NCBI RefSeq assembly: GCF_000212735.1
Contig: NC_015510.1
Location: 8,307,687-8,371,686 of the forward strand
Source: Haliscomenobacter hydrossis DSM 1100
GTDB taxonomy: Bacteria; Bacteroidota; Bacteroidia; Chitinophagales; Saprospiraceae
Direction: 5' to 3'
DNA length: 64,000 nucleotides
Shown: one piece after another, positions 23,964 to 33,948 of the stretch
How the letters are laid out: every line of letters starts with the position of its first letter
Position numbering within the stretch: the stretch's first letter is position 1
Made by a program: the position numbers and the translations under genes
Notes under the pieces: model-generated
Seen by the model: the letters and a program-made list of their open reading frames with translations, nothing else
Databases searched by the model: none
What the model was told of the DNA's origin: nothing

Positions 23964-25706
23964 TTATTCAAGCACAATTTCATCCACCGCAGCCCCACTC
24001 GGAACCATCGGGAAAATGTTTTCTTCTTTTTCTACACTGACGTGCAACAGGTAGGGCCCATCGTGTGCCAACATCTCCGCAACCGCCTCTTGTAATTCCT
24101 CCGGTTTGGTGATGTGGCGACCAGCGACGCCAAAGCCTTCGGCGATTTTGATAAAATTGGGGTTGACCAATTCCACCGCAGAGTAGCGGCGCTCAAAGAA
24201 CAGTTGTTGCCATTGGCGTACCATCCCCAGGAAGTTGTTGTCGAGGAGGATGATTTTCACCCCGATGTTCCATTGGGCACAAGTACCCAATTCCTGGATG
24301 GTCATCTGGAAACCCCCATCTCCGATAAAAGCCACCGTTTGGCGCTCGGGACAAGCCATTTTGGCCCCCATCGCCGCAGGCAATCCGTAGCCCATCGTAC
24401 CCGCACCACCCGAAGAGACCCATTGGTTGGTGTCTTTGAACTTGTAATAACGGGCTGCAACCATCTGGTGTTGGCCTACGTCGGTGGCGACAATGGCCAT
24501 CCCTTTGGTTTGTTCGGAAACCTCATTCACCACCATGCCCATCCGCAGTTCACCCAGCGGGGTTGGCTGCATGTCGCGGTGGATGACTTTGCTGTATTCG
24601 ATGTCGTCACAAGCATGGAACTCGGCCAGCCACTCGGGATAAGATTTTTCTTTCACCAGTGGGAGCAAACCCTTGAGTGCGGCTTTGGCATCGGCCAAAA
24701 TCGGCACATGTGCGTGTACGTTTTTATTGATTTCCGAAGGATCGATTTCAATGTGGATGACCTTGGCCTGTTTGGCGTACTTGTCGAGGCGGCCCGTGAC
24801 GCGGTCGTCAAAACGCATCCCGATGGCAATGAGTACATCACATTCGTTCTGCTTGATGTTGGCCCCGTAATTGCCGTGCATACCCAGCATGCCCATGTGC
24901 AAAGGGTGTTCGTTGGGGATACTGGACAAACCGTGGATGGTACAAGCCAGCGGGATGCCCGTTTTTTCCACAAATTCTTTAAACACCTCTTGTGCATGGG
25001 CAATTTGAATGCCGTGTCCGGCCAGGATCATCGGCTTCTGCGCGTTGTTGATCAGTTCGGCAGCATCGCGTAGGGCCAAAATATCCGGTCTGTTTGCAGG
25101 ATGGTAGCTGCGAATGATGGGCTTGCGCTCGTATACCGGGAATTCAAAAAGCTCATTTTGGGCGTTTTTGGTGATGTCCACCAAAACGGGTCCCGGACGA
25201 CCGGTATTCGCAATATGGAAAGCCTTGGCCATGGCCGCCGGAATTTGATCCGCCCGGGTGACCTGTACGTTCCATTTGGTAACCGGCATGGTGGTATTGA
25301 TCACGTCGGTTTCCTGAAACGCATCGGTGCCCAGCAGGTGAAAAAAGACCTGTCCAGTGATGCAGACGATGGGCGTGGAGTCCAACAAGGCGTCGGCCAA
25401 ACCCGTCACTAAGTTCATGGCACCAGGACCAGAAGTCGCCATCGCTACCCCGATTTTGCGGGTAGCCCGGGCGTAACCCTCTGCGGCGTGTACTGCTCCC
25501 TGTTCGTGACGGGGAAGAATGTGCCGCAATCGATCCTTGTAATCGTACAAAGCATCGTAAATGGGCATGATGGCACCACCCGGATATCCAAAAATGGTGT
25601 CTACTCCTTCCTCTAATAAACACTGAAGCACGGCTGCTGCACCGGTCATTTGTGCGGCAGCCTTGGGCTGCTCAGGCATAGTGGCGGTCGCCTGCGAACT
25701 TTCCAT
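23964..25706 (-). CDS. ilvB: Acetolactate synthase large (catalytic) subunit
   Basis: The 580-aa thiamine-diphosphate enzyme starts its core with [22 protein letters not shown]. The catalytic glutamate lies in [15 protein letters not shown], and the metal/ThDP motif is [12 protein letters not shown]...[10 protein letters not shown] near 490-520. It condenses pyruvate units to acetolactate (Val/Leu) or acetohydroxybutyrate (Ile). The frame stays open 33 codons further upstream, but that part is translated hairpin repeat (25707-25805), so I place the start at MESSQA; MPEQPK at 25679 is also possible. It lies between ilvD and ilvN. Confidence 0.94.
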   Translation of the reverse strand: MESSQATATMPEQPKAAAQMTGAAAVLQCLLEEGVDTIFGYPGGAIMPIYDALYDYKDRLRHILPRHEQGAVHAAEGYARATRKIGVAMATSGPGAMNLVTGLADALLDSTPIVCITGQVFFHLLGTDAFQETDVINTTMPVTKWNVQVTRADQIPAAMAKAFHIANTGRPGPVLVDITKNAQNELFEFPVYERKPIIRSYHPANRPDILALRDAAELINNAQKPMILAGHGIQIAHAQEVFKEFVEKTGIPLACTIHGLSSIPNEHPLHMGMLGMHGNYGANIKQNECDVLIAIGMRFDDRVTGRLDKYAKQAKVIHIEIDPSEINKNVHAHVPILADAKAALKGLLPLVKEKSYPEWLAEFHACDDIEYSKVIHRDMQPTPLGELRMGMVVNEVSEQTKGMAIVATDVGQHQMVAARYYKFKDTNQWVSSGGAGTMGYGLPAAMGAKMACPERQTVAFIGDGGFQMTIQELGTCAQWNIGVKIILLDNNFLGMVRQWQQLFFERRYSAVELVNPNFIKIAEGFGVAGRHITKPEELQEAVAEMLAHDGPYLLHVSVEKEENIFPMVPSGAAVDEIVLE

Positions 25707-25715
25707 AAACGGACT

Positions 25716-25845
25716 GTTTGAGGGTTGAGGGAGGTTGAGGAGGTTGAGAAGGTTGAGGCTACCGCAGCGACTTTGCACCTCGGCTTCGCTCGGTGACTGA
25801 GTCACTGCGGTAGCCTCAACCTTCTCAACTTCTCAACTTCTCAAC
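25716..25845. repeat. Repeat-armed hairpin 6 (GGTTGAG units) between ilvD and ilvB
   Basis: Arms 25743-25767 and 25805-25829 are perfectly complementary over 25 nt, and flanking GGTTGAG/CTCAAC tandems extend the stem. It ends about 4 nt from the ilvD stop. The loop carries the 24-mer 25775-25798, which matches the loop of hairpin 5 at about 22 of 24 positions. Confidence 0.9.
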
Positions 25846-25849
25846 AGTT

Positions 25850-27526
25850 TTAAAATTCATCAGTAACACATCCTTCACTAGCAGAAGAAACGATGTGTCG
25901 ATATTTGGCTAGGATTCCAAAAGTTGCACTGGGTTTCGGGGCAATCCAGCCTGCACGGCGGATCACCAGTTCGTCGTCATCAACGTGTACAATCAAGGTA
26001 TTGTTCCGGGCATCGATGCTGATTTCGTCACCATCCTGCACCAAAGCGATGTTTCCACCTCTCTCGGCTTCGGGCGTGATGTGGCCCACCACAAAACCGT
26101 GGGTGCCGCCGGAAAAGCGACCATCGGTGATCAGGGCTACCTTATCACCCAGGCCTTCACCCATGATGGCCGAAGTAGGTTTGAGCATTTCAGGCATACC
26201 GGGAGCACCCCGCGGGCCACAATACCGAATGACTATAACTTCTCCAGCCTTCAATTGTTTAGCCGCAATGGCGGCATTTAAAGCGGCTTCGGAATCAAAA
26301 ACGCGGGCAGGGCCACGAAAGTATTCGCCTTCCTTACCCGTAATTTTAGCTACTGCCCCTTCGGTGGCCAAATTTCCGTACAAAATCTGGATGTGCCCGG
26401 ATTCTTTGATCGGCTCACTCATCGGGTGAATGATGTCCTGACCTGCGTGGAGGTCATCCACTTCTGCGAGGTTTTCAGCAATGGTTTTTCCAGTTACGGT
26501 CAAACAATCGCCATGCAACAAACCCTCTTTCAGCATCATTTTCATCACGCCGGGTACACCGCCTACGCCGTACAAATCTTCCATGGCGTATTTGCCGGAA
26601 GGTTTGAGGTCGGCGAGTAGGGGAGTCTTGTCGCTCATGGCCTGGAAGTCGTCGATGCCCAATTTGACACCCACCGATTTGGCCATGGCAATCAAGTGCA
26701 GTACCGCATTGGTAGAACCGCCCAGTACAATCACCACCCGAATGGCATTTTCAAAGGCTTCGCGGGTCATGATTTGGCGGGGCTTGAGGTCGAGTTCCAA
26801 TAGCTTGTGGATGGCCTTGCCGATGCGGTGACAATCATTCAGTTTTTCTGGATGGTTGGCCGGTATGGAAGAGTTGTAAGGCAAAGCCATGCCCAGTGCC
26901 TCAATGGCGGAAGACATCGTATTGGCGGTGTACATCCCGCCACAGGCACCCGCGCCAGGGCAGGAGTGTTGTACTATCTTTTTGTATTCGGCGTCATCCA
27001 GTTTTCCAGCCACACTTTGGCCGTAGGCTTCGAAGGCGGAGATGATGTCGAGTTTCCGATTGTTGTAATGTCCAGAACTGATGGTGCCACCGTAGACCAG
27101 AATAGCGGGACGATTCAAACGACCCAGGGCGATCATGGCACCGGGCATGTTTTTGTCACAACCTACGATGGGCACAATGGCGTCGTAATACTGCGCGCCA
27201 GCTACGGTTTCGATGGAATCGGCAATGATGTCGCGTGAAGGCAGCGAATACCGCATACCCAAAGTCCCGTTGGAAATGCCATCACTGACCCCGATGGTGT
27301 GAAAAATCAATCCGACCAGCTCACTTTCCGTCACTCCTTGTTTGACCAAATCAGCCAAACCGTTCAGGTGCATGTTACAGGTATTGCCTTCCCAACCGGT
27401 ACTGACGATACCGATCTGGGGTTTTTTCAAATCCTCCTCGGTAAGGCCAATGCCATACAACATGGCTTGTGCTCCGGGCAGAGAGGGGTCTTGGGTGATG
27501 ATCTTGCTGTACTTGTTAAGTTCCAT
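25850..27526 (-). CDS. ilvD: Dihydroxy-acid dehydratase
   Basis: The 558-aa IlvD/Edd-family Fe-S enzyme has its cluster ligands visible in [11 protein letters not shown] near 48, [11 protein letters not shown] near 122 and [20 protein letters not shown] near 190. The C-terminal segment has [17 protein letters not shown], with a conserved serine. It dehydrates dihydroxyvalerate intermediates in Val, Leu and Ile synthesis. It is the first gene of the ilvD-ilvB-ilvN group, with its own promoter and a short hairpin in the leader. Each gene of the group ends in its own repeat-armed hairpin. Confidence 0.96.
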   Translation of the reverse strand: MELNKYSKIITQDPSLPGAQAMLYGIGLTEEDLKKPQIGIVSTGWEGNTCNMHLNGLADLVKQGVTESELVGLIFHTIGVSDGISNGTLGMRYSLPSRDIIADSIETVAGAQYYDAIVPIVGCDKNMPGAMIALGRLNRPAILVYGGTISSGHYNNRKLDIISAFEAYGQSVAGKLDDAEYKKIVQHSCPGAGACGGMYTANTMSSAIEALGMALPYNSSIPANHPEKLNDCHRIGKAIHKLLELDLKPRQIMTREAFENAIRVVIVLGGSTNAVLHLIAMAKSVGVKLGIDDFQAMSDKTPLLADLKPSGKYAMEDLYGVGGVPGVMKMMLKEGLLHGDCLTVTGKTIAENLAEVDDLHAGQDIIHPMSEPIKESGHIQILYGNLATEGAVAKITGKEGEYFRGPARVFDSEAALNAAIAAKQLKAGEVIVIRYCGPRGAPGMPEMLKPTSAIMGEGLGDKVALITDGRFSGGTHGFVVGHITPEAERGGNIALVQDGDEISIDARNNTLIVHVDDDELVIRRAGWIAPKPSATFGILAKYRHIVSSASEGCVTDEF

Positions 27527-27541
27527 CGCTTTGTTTTATAG

Positions 27542-27561
27542 CCCACGATTTTAATCGTGGG
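27542..27561 (-). promoter_or_regulatory. Stem-loop in the ilvD leader
   Basis: CCCACGATT (27542-27550) pairs with AATCGTGGG (27553-27561) around two bases, 15-16 nt before the ilvD ATG. Related ATCGTG pieces recur up to 27602. It may be a short interspersed palindrome or a translation-level control; neither is proven. Confidence 0.5.
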
Positions 27562-27610
27562 TTGCATCGTGCGTTCGAATCGGTATCACGAGTTGTATCG
27601 TGGTCTTATT

Positions 27611-27618
27611 CAAAGGTA
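27611..27618 (-). promoter_or_regulatory. -7 promoter box of ilvD
   Basis: Minus-strand TACCTTTG fits TAnnTTTG, 84 nt before the ilvD ATG, giving a leader of about 78 nt that includes the stem-loop. The rest of the 27527-27821 gap holds no gene that I can support. Confidence 0.6.
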
Positions 27619-27821
27619 ATCGCGGATTCGGTTTCCAGCGAATTAAAATTCGGGTACAGTTACGAAGCAGTAATTTTGTTTTTGTTGGTATAAAGTATTG
27701 ACTATCATGAAGATAAAACACCTTTTCTTACGAAGTGTTGATGGGGCAAAATGGAGGGATTTGGGGCGTTGGTAGGTAGAAATGTTGTCATTGTACTGCG
27801 GGGTTTCGGTGTAGTCGGCAG

Positions 27822-28430
27822 TTAATTGGAGGTTAAATTTATAATTTGAATTTTTGATCGCCCTTTACCACTTAACGAGAAATTTTTCAGATTAAACAGT
27901 AAAAGTCCATCACTAGGAATAGTGGACATAGGTGCATAAAAAAGGTCATTCCCACCGGATACTTTTTGCAATGATTCTATCAATGATTTTTTCAACAACT
28001 CAAAATTTCCAATAAAAGCAACTGCTAGTTCGAATTGTTTAACCCCTTTTGAGTAATTAAGGTCATAAATTACCCGCTGATCAGGTTGTATTTTCCTAAA
28101 ATAAAGGGGCGACAGTAAGCTCAAGTCGGGTGCGAAATAAAAACTAATCAGGTCTCCATTTTCAACTTGATCATTGTTTTCAGATAGCCATATGGCTGAA
28201 CTGGAATGGTTTTCGAAAACAATCTTTAGTCTAGTTTTTTTTTGCTCATGTAAAAGCTTGATTTCCAATCCGATTTTTCGGGGAAAAACACAATGAAAAT
28301 TATGTTTTGTTTTTACTTCTAGTATTGTATCCTTCAAATCAAAGGTTGTTATTTTACCCAAATCATTTTGGGAAAAACAATACCCCTGAATTGAAGCCAG
28401 GTAAATACTTAACAAGAATACTCTTACCAT
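27822..28430 (-). CDS. Hypothetical secreted protein
   Basis: I do not recognise this 202-aa protein. It starts with a likely signal peptide (MVRVFLLSIYLASIQGYCFSQ). The remainder is beta-rich, with KIVFENHSSSAIWLSENNDQVENGDLISFYF in the middle and DLNYSKGVKQFELAVAFIG later, which suggests a small immunoglobulin-like or beta-sandwich periplasmic protein. There is no lipobox. It stands alone, divergent from the TonB receptor and well separated from ilvD. AT-rich codon use compared with its neighbours hints at lower expression or later acquisition. Confidence 0.6.
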   Translation of the reverse strand: MVRVFLLSIYLASIQGYCFSQNDLGKITTFDLKDTILEVKTKHNFHCVFPRKIGLEIKLLHEQKKTRLKIVFENHSSSAIWLSENNDQVENGDLISFYFAPDLSLLSPLYFRKIQPDQRVIYDLNYSKGVKQFELAVAFIGNFELLKKSLIESLQKVSGGNDLFYAPMSTIPSDGLLLFNLKNFSLSGKGRSKIQIINLTSN

Positions 28431-28656
28431 TTTAGTTTTTCTTTCGCGGTGATCGCAACGCCTTTCGTAGCTGTATCAACGCCTTAACCCAGGTTTTAAC
28501 CGATCTCAGTAATGTTAAATTATGCTCACATGCGCTTTTTTTTCAAGTTTAGGGTAGGGGGGAACCCTCAATTTCCCATCTAGCTTCTCGAAAGGATTTA
28601 AGAAGACCCAGTTTTGTTTTTTGCAGAACTGGAAAAAAACCACACCGACTGTTATT

Positions 28657-31038
28657 ATGAAAACCATCGCCACCTTTGTCGTGCTGACACTGGGTTTCGG
28701 GGCTATTTTTGCCCAAAACCCAACGAAAGCCGACCCCAAAACACAGTACACCCTCAGCGGGTACATCAAAGACGCTGCTTCGGCAGAAGAACTACTTTAC
28801 GTCAATGTTTGGGTAGAACCCATAAAAACTGGTGCCACCAGCAATACTTATGGGTTTTACTCACTTACCCTGGCGGAAGGGAGCTACAAACTGACGTTCT
28901 CTTACCTCGGCTATCAAAGCATCACCAAGGAAATTGTCCTGAACCGCGACACGGAGTACAACATTGAGCTACAAGCCGATGCCCAAACCCTGCAGGAGGT
29001 CGAAATTTCAGATAAAAAAGCCGATCATGCCGTACGCGAAATAGCCATGAGTCGCCTCGATGTACCGATTCAGCAAGTCAAAAAACTACCCGCGCTGCTG
29101 GGAGAACCCGACATCATCAAAACCATTCAAACGCTTCCGGGGGTGACCAGTGCGGGCGAAGGCACCTCCAGTTTTTACGTTCGGGGTGGGGCGGCGGATC
29201 AAAACCTGATCCTGATTGACGAAGCGCCAGTGTACGATGTCTCGCATCTTTTTGGCCTTTTTTCGGTATTCAACGCGGATATCCTCAAAAGTGCTGAATT
29301 GTACAAGGGCGGTATTCCCACCAAGTATGGCGGTCGATTGTCCTCCTTGCTGGAAGTGACCACCAAAGACGGCAATGCCCGGCAGTTGGAAGCTGCGGGT
29401 AGCGTGAGTACTTTGGCGGCCAAAGCCAGTTTGGAAGGCCCGATCGTCAAAGACAAAGCCTCGTTTATTGTAGCGGCGCGGCGCTCTTATGTCGATTTGT
29501 TGATGCGTCAAATCCCTGATCTGGAGGGCACTTCGGTCAAATTTCATGACCTGAACGGCAAAGTGAACTGGAAGATCAACAACAACAACCGCTTTTTTGT
29601 ATCCGCTTACACCGGACGTGATGTGATGCGATTTGACGATGACTTCCAGATGGACTGGGGCAATAAAACCACTTCGATCCGCTGGAACCACTTGTTCAAC
29701 GAGCGGTTGTTTGCCAATACAACCCTGGTGTACAGCGATTTTGACTACGCCCTGGAGCAGACGGATGCCCTCGAGGGGTTTCGCTGGGAGGCCAACCAAA
29801 AGGAATACTCGTTGAAGCAGGATTTTACCTGGTTTCCGAGTCCGAAATTCACCTTGCAATTTGGTTACCAAGGCACGTACCGCCAATTTCAGCCCGGGGA
29901 CATTCAGCCGAATGGCGAAAATACCATTTTTAAACCCACCACTTTGCAGGCGCGTTACGCCCTGGATCAGGCCTTGTACATGGGGGCAGAACAAAAAATA
30001 TCCGCCCGTTTGGCGATCCAATACGGCGTGCGTTTTTCTTTGTTCCAAAACCTGGGGCCGGAAACAATTTACCGCTACAACAACGCTTCGGACAACGTCA
30101 ACTACATCATTTCGGACTCTATTCGCTACAAAAAAGGGCAAACCATCGCCTCGTTTGCCAATCCGGAGCCACGTTTTGCCGCTCGTTACCAGTTGAATGC
30201 CAGCAGTGCCCTCAAGTTTTCTTACAACCGAATGGTGCAGTACATCCACCTGATCTCGAATTCTACGGTGCCCATTCCATTCAATACCTGGTCGCCCAGC
30301 TCGCCTTATTTGAAGCCCCAAAAAGCGGATCAGGTAGCAATGGGGTATTTTAAAAACCTGGATGAAAATACCTGGGAGTTTTCGGCGGAGGCTTATTACA
30401 AAACCTCCCAGAACATCACCGAATTTGCCGACAATGCCAACATTTTTTTCAATGAGCACATCGCCACGGAGTTCCGCCAAGGTAAGGCCACTTCGTATGG
30501 CCTGGAATTTTTGCTGCGGCGGAACGTGGGTGATCTACGGGGTTTTGTCAGCTATACCCTGAGTAAAACCGATGTACGTATCCCTACGGTGAACAATGAT
30601 CAAACTTTTCCGGCCAATTACGACCGCAGGCACAGTTTTAATCTTTCCATGACGGTTGACCTGAGCCCACGCTGGAGTATTGGGGGGAATTTTACCTACG
30701 CCAGTGGCCGCCCGATTACTTTGCCTACGGGTAAGTACAGTTTTGGCAATTACGAGGCGAATTTGTACTCCGGGCGCAATGGATATCGTTTGCCCGACTT
30801 TCACCGCATGGACATTGCCGCTACGTATGAGCCGGGCAAAAATAAGGATCGGCGTTGGAAAAATTCCTGGGTGTTTGGCATCTACAATGTGTACAATCGC
30901 CAGAATCCTTTCAGCATTTACACCCGTACCAAGCAGGATGATGAGGGCAATGTCATTGGCGATGGTACGGAAAAAGAAGCCCGGCTGGTGTACCTGTTTT
31001 CGGTTTTGCCTTACGTCACCTGGAGTTTTAAATTTTAA
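28657..31038 (+). CDS. TonB-dependent receptor with CarboxypepD-like N-terminal domain
   Basis: The 793-aa outer-membrane protein has a signal peptide (MKTIATFVVLTLGFGAIFAQ) and a carboxypeptidase-regulatory-like domain (YTLSGYIKDAASAEELLYVNVWV to about 105). The plug contains DIIKTIQTLPGVTSAGEGTSSFYVRGG, and a beta-barrel ends in YVTWSFKF. The start at 28657 is preferred over 28621 because the signal peptide begins there. It forms a pair with the DUF4249 lipoprotein 20 bp downstream, the usual Bacteroidota arrangement. The ligand is unknown; the pair is not the SusC/SusD type. Confidence 0.92.
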   Translation: MKTIATFVVLTLGFGAIFAQNPTKADPKTQYTLSGYIKDAASAEELLYVNVWVEPIKTGATSNTYGFYSLTLAEGSYKLTFSYLGYQSITKEIVLNRDTEYNIELQADAQTLQEVEISDKKADHAVREIAMSRLDVPIQQVKKLPALLGEPDIIKTIQTLPGVTSAGEGTSSFYVRGGAADQNLILIDEAPVYDVSHLFGLFSVFNADILKSAELYKGGIPTKYGGRLSSLLEVTTKDGNARQLEAAGSVSTLAAKASLEGPIVKDKASFIVAARRSYVDLLMRQIPDLEGTSVKFHDLNGKVNWKINNNNRFFVSAYTGRDVMRFDDDFQMDWGNKTTSIRWNHLFNERLFANTTLVYSDFDYALEQTDALEGFRWEANQKEYSLKQDFTWFPSPKFTLQFGYQGTYRQFQPGDIQPNGENTIFKPTTLQARYALDQALYMGAEQKISARLAIQYGVRFSLFQNLGPETIYRYNNASDNVNYIISDSIRYKKGQTIASFANPEPRFAARYQLNASSALKFSYNRMVQYIHLISNSTVPIPFNTWSPSSPYLKPQKADQVAMGYFKNLDENTWEFSAEAYYKTSQNITEFADNANIFFNEHIATEFRQGKATSYGLEFLLRRNVGDLRGFVSYTLSKTDVRIPTVNNDQTFPANYDRRHSFNLSMTVDLSPRWSIGGNFTYASGRPITLPTGKYSFGNYEANLYSGRNGYRLPDFHRMDIAATYEPGKNKDRRWKNSWVFGIYNVYNRQNPFSIYTRTKQDDEGNVIGDGTEKEARLVYLFSVLPYVTWSFKF

Positions 31039-31058
31039 TGATCTAAAAGTTAACCAAC

Positions 31059-31874
31059 ATGAGAAATATCATTTTTGCGCTTCTGGCGCTGCTCAGCCTT
31101 TTGGCTTGTGAAAAAACCATTGAACTGGATGTTCAACAACTGGAAGCCATCCTGATTGTGGAAGGTAGGGTGAGTAATCAATACCAACAACAGGAGGTGA
31201 AATTGACCAAAAGTCGCCCCTTCGGTTCAACAGGAAAAGCCCCAACGGTGTCTGGAGCGCTGGTGCTGGTCAAAGACGATGCCAACCACGAGTTTCGCTT
31301 TGTGGAAAAAGAACCGGGCTGGTATGTTTCGGAGCAAGCATTTGCGGGTATGTCCGGGCGTACGTATACCCTGATCATTGAAGCGGAGGGAAAATCCTAT
31401 CAGGCTACGGAAAAAATGAACAGCATTGTGACGCAGGATAGTTTGAGTTACCGCATCGACGAGGAAGAAATGAAAGACCCGGCAGACAGTGCCCGTTTTT
31501 ACGAAGTGCTGCTGTACGTCAAAGAACCGCAGGAAACCGAAGATTATTACCTGTTCAATTTTTACCGCAATGGCAAACTGGAAAACGACGAGGGCCGCAC
31601 CATCTATTTCAGCGAAGACAAATTGCTGAATGGCCGGGTGGATGGTTTGCCTTTTCCCATTTATTACGCCAGGGAGGATGAGGCGAAAATTGAAATCTAC
31701 AACATCTCACGCAATGCTTTTCGATTTTACAGCGACCTCGCGGCCAACCTCGGCAATGATGGGGGTATGTTCAGCGGCCAACCCGCCAATGTGTATACCA
31801 ACCTGAGCGGAGGAGCCCGAGGTTACTTTTTGGTCGCTCCGGTTGCTAGTGCCAGTTTAAAAGTGGCAAGATAA
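31059..31874 (+). CDS. DUF4249 lipoprotein
   Basis: The 271-aa protein has a lipoprotein signal (FALLALLSLLACEKTIELD) with the lipobox cysteine at about residue 17. The DUF4249 opening is QQLEAILIVEGRVSNQYQQQEVKLTKS. Such proteins accompany TonB receptors and may sit at the cell surface over the barrel. It is the second gene of the receptor operon. The stop runs directly into a GACGAAT-repeat hairpin. No catalytic motif is visible and the ligand is unknown. Confidence 0.85.
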   Translation: MRNIIFALLALLSLLACEKTIELDVQQLEAILIVEGRVSNQYQQQEVKLTKSRPFGSTGKAPTVSGALVLVKDDANHEFRFVEKEPGWYVSEQAFAGMSGRTYTLIIEAEGKSYQATEKMNSIVTQDSLSYRIDEEEMKDPADSARFYEVLLYVKEPQETEDYYLFNFYRNGKLENDEGRTIYFSEDKLLNGRVDGLPFPIYYAREDEAKIEIYNISRNAFRFYSDLAANLGNDGGMFSGQPANVYTNLSGGARGYFLVAPVASASLKVAR

Positions 31875-31958
31875 ATGACGAATTTTTCGATTGACGATTG
31901 ACGAATAATCGCCAGCGTATGGACTCATTCGTCACTCGTCATTCGAACCATTCGTCAC
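31875..31958. repeat. Repeat-armed hairpin 7 (GACGAAT units)
   Basis: Imperfect inverted arms made of TGACGAAT/ATTCGTCA units fill the gap between the convergent stops of the DUF4249 and GH16 genes. Pairing is weaker than in the other elements, with several mismatches. Confidence 0.7.
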
Positions 31959-32788
31959 TTTAACGGGTAATACCGCACGTAATCAATTTCCATTTTTGCG
32001 GGAAAAGCCTTTGGGTCAATCCCTTTCTGGCCGCCCCAGCCTCCGCCTACGGCAATGTTGAGAATGAGGTGATGCGGGTGATCAAAAGGCCATTCTTTCC
32101 AGGTAGCATTGGCAGGCTTGTCAAAGCTGAAATACTCCTGATCATCCACGAATATTTTGATGTTGTTGGGCGTCCAGTCGCAGCGAAAGGTGTGGAATTC
32201 CTCTTCCAGCCCTTTTACGGACTTCTTGGTGCCTTTTTGGGTGCCTTGTACGTGGTTGAAGGCCGCACAGTGGATGGTGCCATGCACATGATCCGGGTCA
32301 AAGCCGACATGTTCCATGATGTCGATTTCACCGTTTTCCGGCCAACCTCTATTTCCGTAAGGGGTATCGGAGAACAACAGCCAAATGGCTGGCCAGGTGC
32401 CGATGCCACGGGGCAATTTGGCCCGCACGTCGAAGCGACCATATACAAAATCACCCTTCCCTTTGGACAACAAACGCGTGGAGGTGTATTCGCGGTGTTC
32501 CATTTTTTCGTGGCGGGCTTCGATGGTCAGGTGCCCATTTTCTACCCTGACGTTTTCGGGGCGATTGGTGTAGCATTGTACTTCATCGTTGTACCAGTTG
32601 CAACCCAGGTCGTAGTTCCATTTGTTGGTATCGGGTTTACCCTGGTAATTGAATTCATCTTTCCAGCCGGGCTTTTTGGCAAATACCCGGGTAGTTTTTT
32701 GTGCCAAAGTAAAATTATGGAATGCCCCAATTAGGATTAACCCTAGTAGGAGCCTGTGAATGTGGAGCTTGTGAGCAGAAATTGACAT
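31955..32788 (-). CDS. Secreted GH16 glycoside hydrolase (laminarinase-like)
   Basis: The 277-aa protein has a signal peptide (hydrophobic LLLGLILIGAFHNFTLAQ). A single GH16 domain carries WKDEFNYQGKPDTNKWNY at the start and the catalytic motif GEIDIMEHVG near 150, with the E-I-D-x-x-E residues intact. DHPHHLILNIAVGGGWGG follows near 245. It should cut beta-1,3- or beta-1,3/1,4-glucans in the periplasm or outside the cell. There is no carbohydrate-binding module or T9SS tail. It is divergent from nusB and convergent with the TonB/DUF4249 pair. Confidence 0.92.
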   Translation of the reverse strand: MSISAHKLHIHRLLLGLILIGAFHNFTLAQKTTRVFAKKPGWKDEFNYQGKPDTNKWNYDLGCNWYNDEVQCYTNRPENVRVENGHLTIEARHEKMEHREYTSTRLLSKGKGDFVYGRFDVRAKLPRGIGTWPAIWLLFSDTPYGNRGWPENGEIDIMEHVGFDPDHVHGTIHCAAFNHVQGTQKGTKKSVKGLEEEFHTFRCDWTPNNIKIFVDDQEYFSFDKPANATWKEWPFDHPHHLILNIAVGGGWGGQKGIDPKAFPAKMEIDYVRYYPLK

Positions 32789-32861
32789 GCTAGAGGATTT
32801 TTATCGATAATAAATAGAAGCTAAATAACTAAATGAACACCACAAAGCCTAAAACTTTACC

Positions 32862-32869
32862 TATCTTTG
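32862..32869 (+). promoter_or_regulatory. -7 promoter box of nusB
   Basis: TATCTTTG fits TAnnTTTG and lies 21 nt before the ATG at 32891. Confidence 0.6.
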
Positions 32870-32890
32870 CACTTAAATTAAATATGATAC

Positions 32891-33829
32891 ATGTTAAGTC
32901 GTAGGAACGTCCGCATAAAAGTCATGCAGATGCTCTATTCTTTAGGGAGAGATAAGAGCCTGAAATATGATGAAGCCCTGCTGAGGTATCGGGATAAGGT
33001 GAATAAATCTTTCGAGCTTTACCTTTTCAATTTGTTGTATTTGATCCGGGTAGCGCAGTTTTCTATCCAGGATGCGGAGTCTCGTCGAGCTAAGCTAAGA
33101 CCTTCTGAAGAGGACAAAAAATTCGAGGCCAAATTGGCAACCAACCCGCTGATTCTGTCCCTGAGCAAAAACGAAGGCCTTTATCGTTTGTTCAAACAAT
33201 ACAAAACAGAATCTTTACTGGATGAAGACCATATTCGGTCTTTTTACAATGAATTTTCCAAAAAGGAAGAATACGTTCAATACGTTTACAACGACAACCA
33301 GACAGATAAAGAGCATGAAGAAATGCTCCTTTCCTTGTATCGCCACCTTTGCGCCAATGAACTTTTTTTAGAACTCAACGACGATACTTTTGCGCAATGG
33401 GAAGACGATGAATCCCTGATCATCGGCTCCATCAAAAAAACCCTCAAGGCATTACCCGCAGACATGTCTTTTTACGAGGCTTACAAACCCAACGCGGAAG
33501 CTACCGTAGATTTTGGAGAATTACTTTTGCGCAAAGTATACCATGAAGACGAAGCGTTGTTGAAGGTGATTGAACCGACCTTGCGCAACTGGGACGTAGA
33601 ACGGGTGGCGATAATCGACATGATTTTGATCAAAATGGCTTTGGTAGAATTGATGACCTTTAAATCAATCCCCTCCAAGGTAACGCTCAACGAATTTGTA
33701 GAAATTGCCAAAAATTACAGTACCGATAAAAGTAAAGACTTCATCAATGGTATCCTCGACCGCCTGTTGAAACAATTGCTGGAAGAAGGAAAAATCTCCA
33801 AAGAAGGACGGGGATTGATTAGTGACTAA
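32891..33829 (+). CDS. nusB: Transcription antitermination factor NusB (long form)
   Basis: The 312-aa protein starts SRRNVRIKVMQMLYSLGRD, the NusB N-terminal helix that binds boxA RNA. It has a long middle insertion and ends with the NusB core (VERVAIIDMILIKMALVELM, then SKVTLNEFVEIAKNYSTDKSKDFINGILDRL). NusB works with NusE/S10 in rRNA antitermination. Standard NusB is about 140 aa; the extended form is usual in Bacteroidota. It has its own promoter and is the only gene in its unit. Confidence 0.94.
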   Translation: MLSRRNVRIKVMQMLYSLGRDKSLKYDEALLRYRDKVNKSFELYLFNLLYLIRVAQFSIQDAESRRAKLRPSEEDKKFEAKLATNPLILSLSKNEGLYRLFKQYKTESLLDEDHIRSFYNEFSKKEEYVQYVYNDNQTDKEHEEMLLSLYRHLCANELFLELNDDTFAQWEDDESLIIGSIKKTLKALPADMSFYEAYKPNAEATVDFGELLLRKVYHEDEALLKVIEPTLRNWDVERVAIIDMILIKMALVELMTFKSIPSKVTLNEFVEIAKNYSTDKSKDFINGILDRLLKQLLEEGKISKEGRGLISD

Positions 33830-33905
33830 ATGTGCACGGGTTCGTCTATAGGTGGAGGCGACAAATATCATTAGAATAATATCTGTATTTCTAATGAATT
33901 TTCGT

Positions 33906-33913
33906 TATATTTG
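33906..33913 (+). promoter_or_regulatory. -7 promoter box of the OmpA-like gene
   Basis: TATATTTG fits TAnnTTTG and lies 35 nt before the ATG at 33949, supporting that start over TTG 33928. Confidence 0.6.
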
Positions 33914-33948
33914 TTTACAAAACCTATTTGAAACCAATCTACTGCAAC

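Noticed and set aside
25707..25805. N-terminal extension of IlvB by 33 codons
   Set aside because: The extra codons are translation of the GGTTGAG hairpin and give a low-complexity peptide ([10 protein letters not shown]) absent from the family; the start was moved to 25706.
27527..27821. Possible amino-acid-responsive leader (T-box or attenuator) for ilvD
   Set aside because: I see no T-box core, no leader peptide with Leu/Val/Ile runs and no alternative terminator structure; only a short palindrome near the start codon.
28515..28769. 84-codon frame on the minus strand
   Set aside because: It overlaps the signal peptide and N-terminal domain of the TonB receptor on the other strand and has no recognisable features; treated as a shadow frame.
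29086..30480. 464-codon minus-strand frame opposite the TonB receptor
   Set aside because: Shadow of a clear TonB receptor gene with signal peptide and plug motifs on the other strand.
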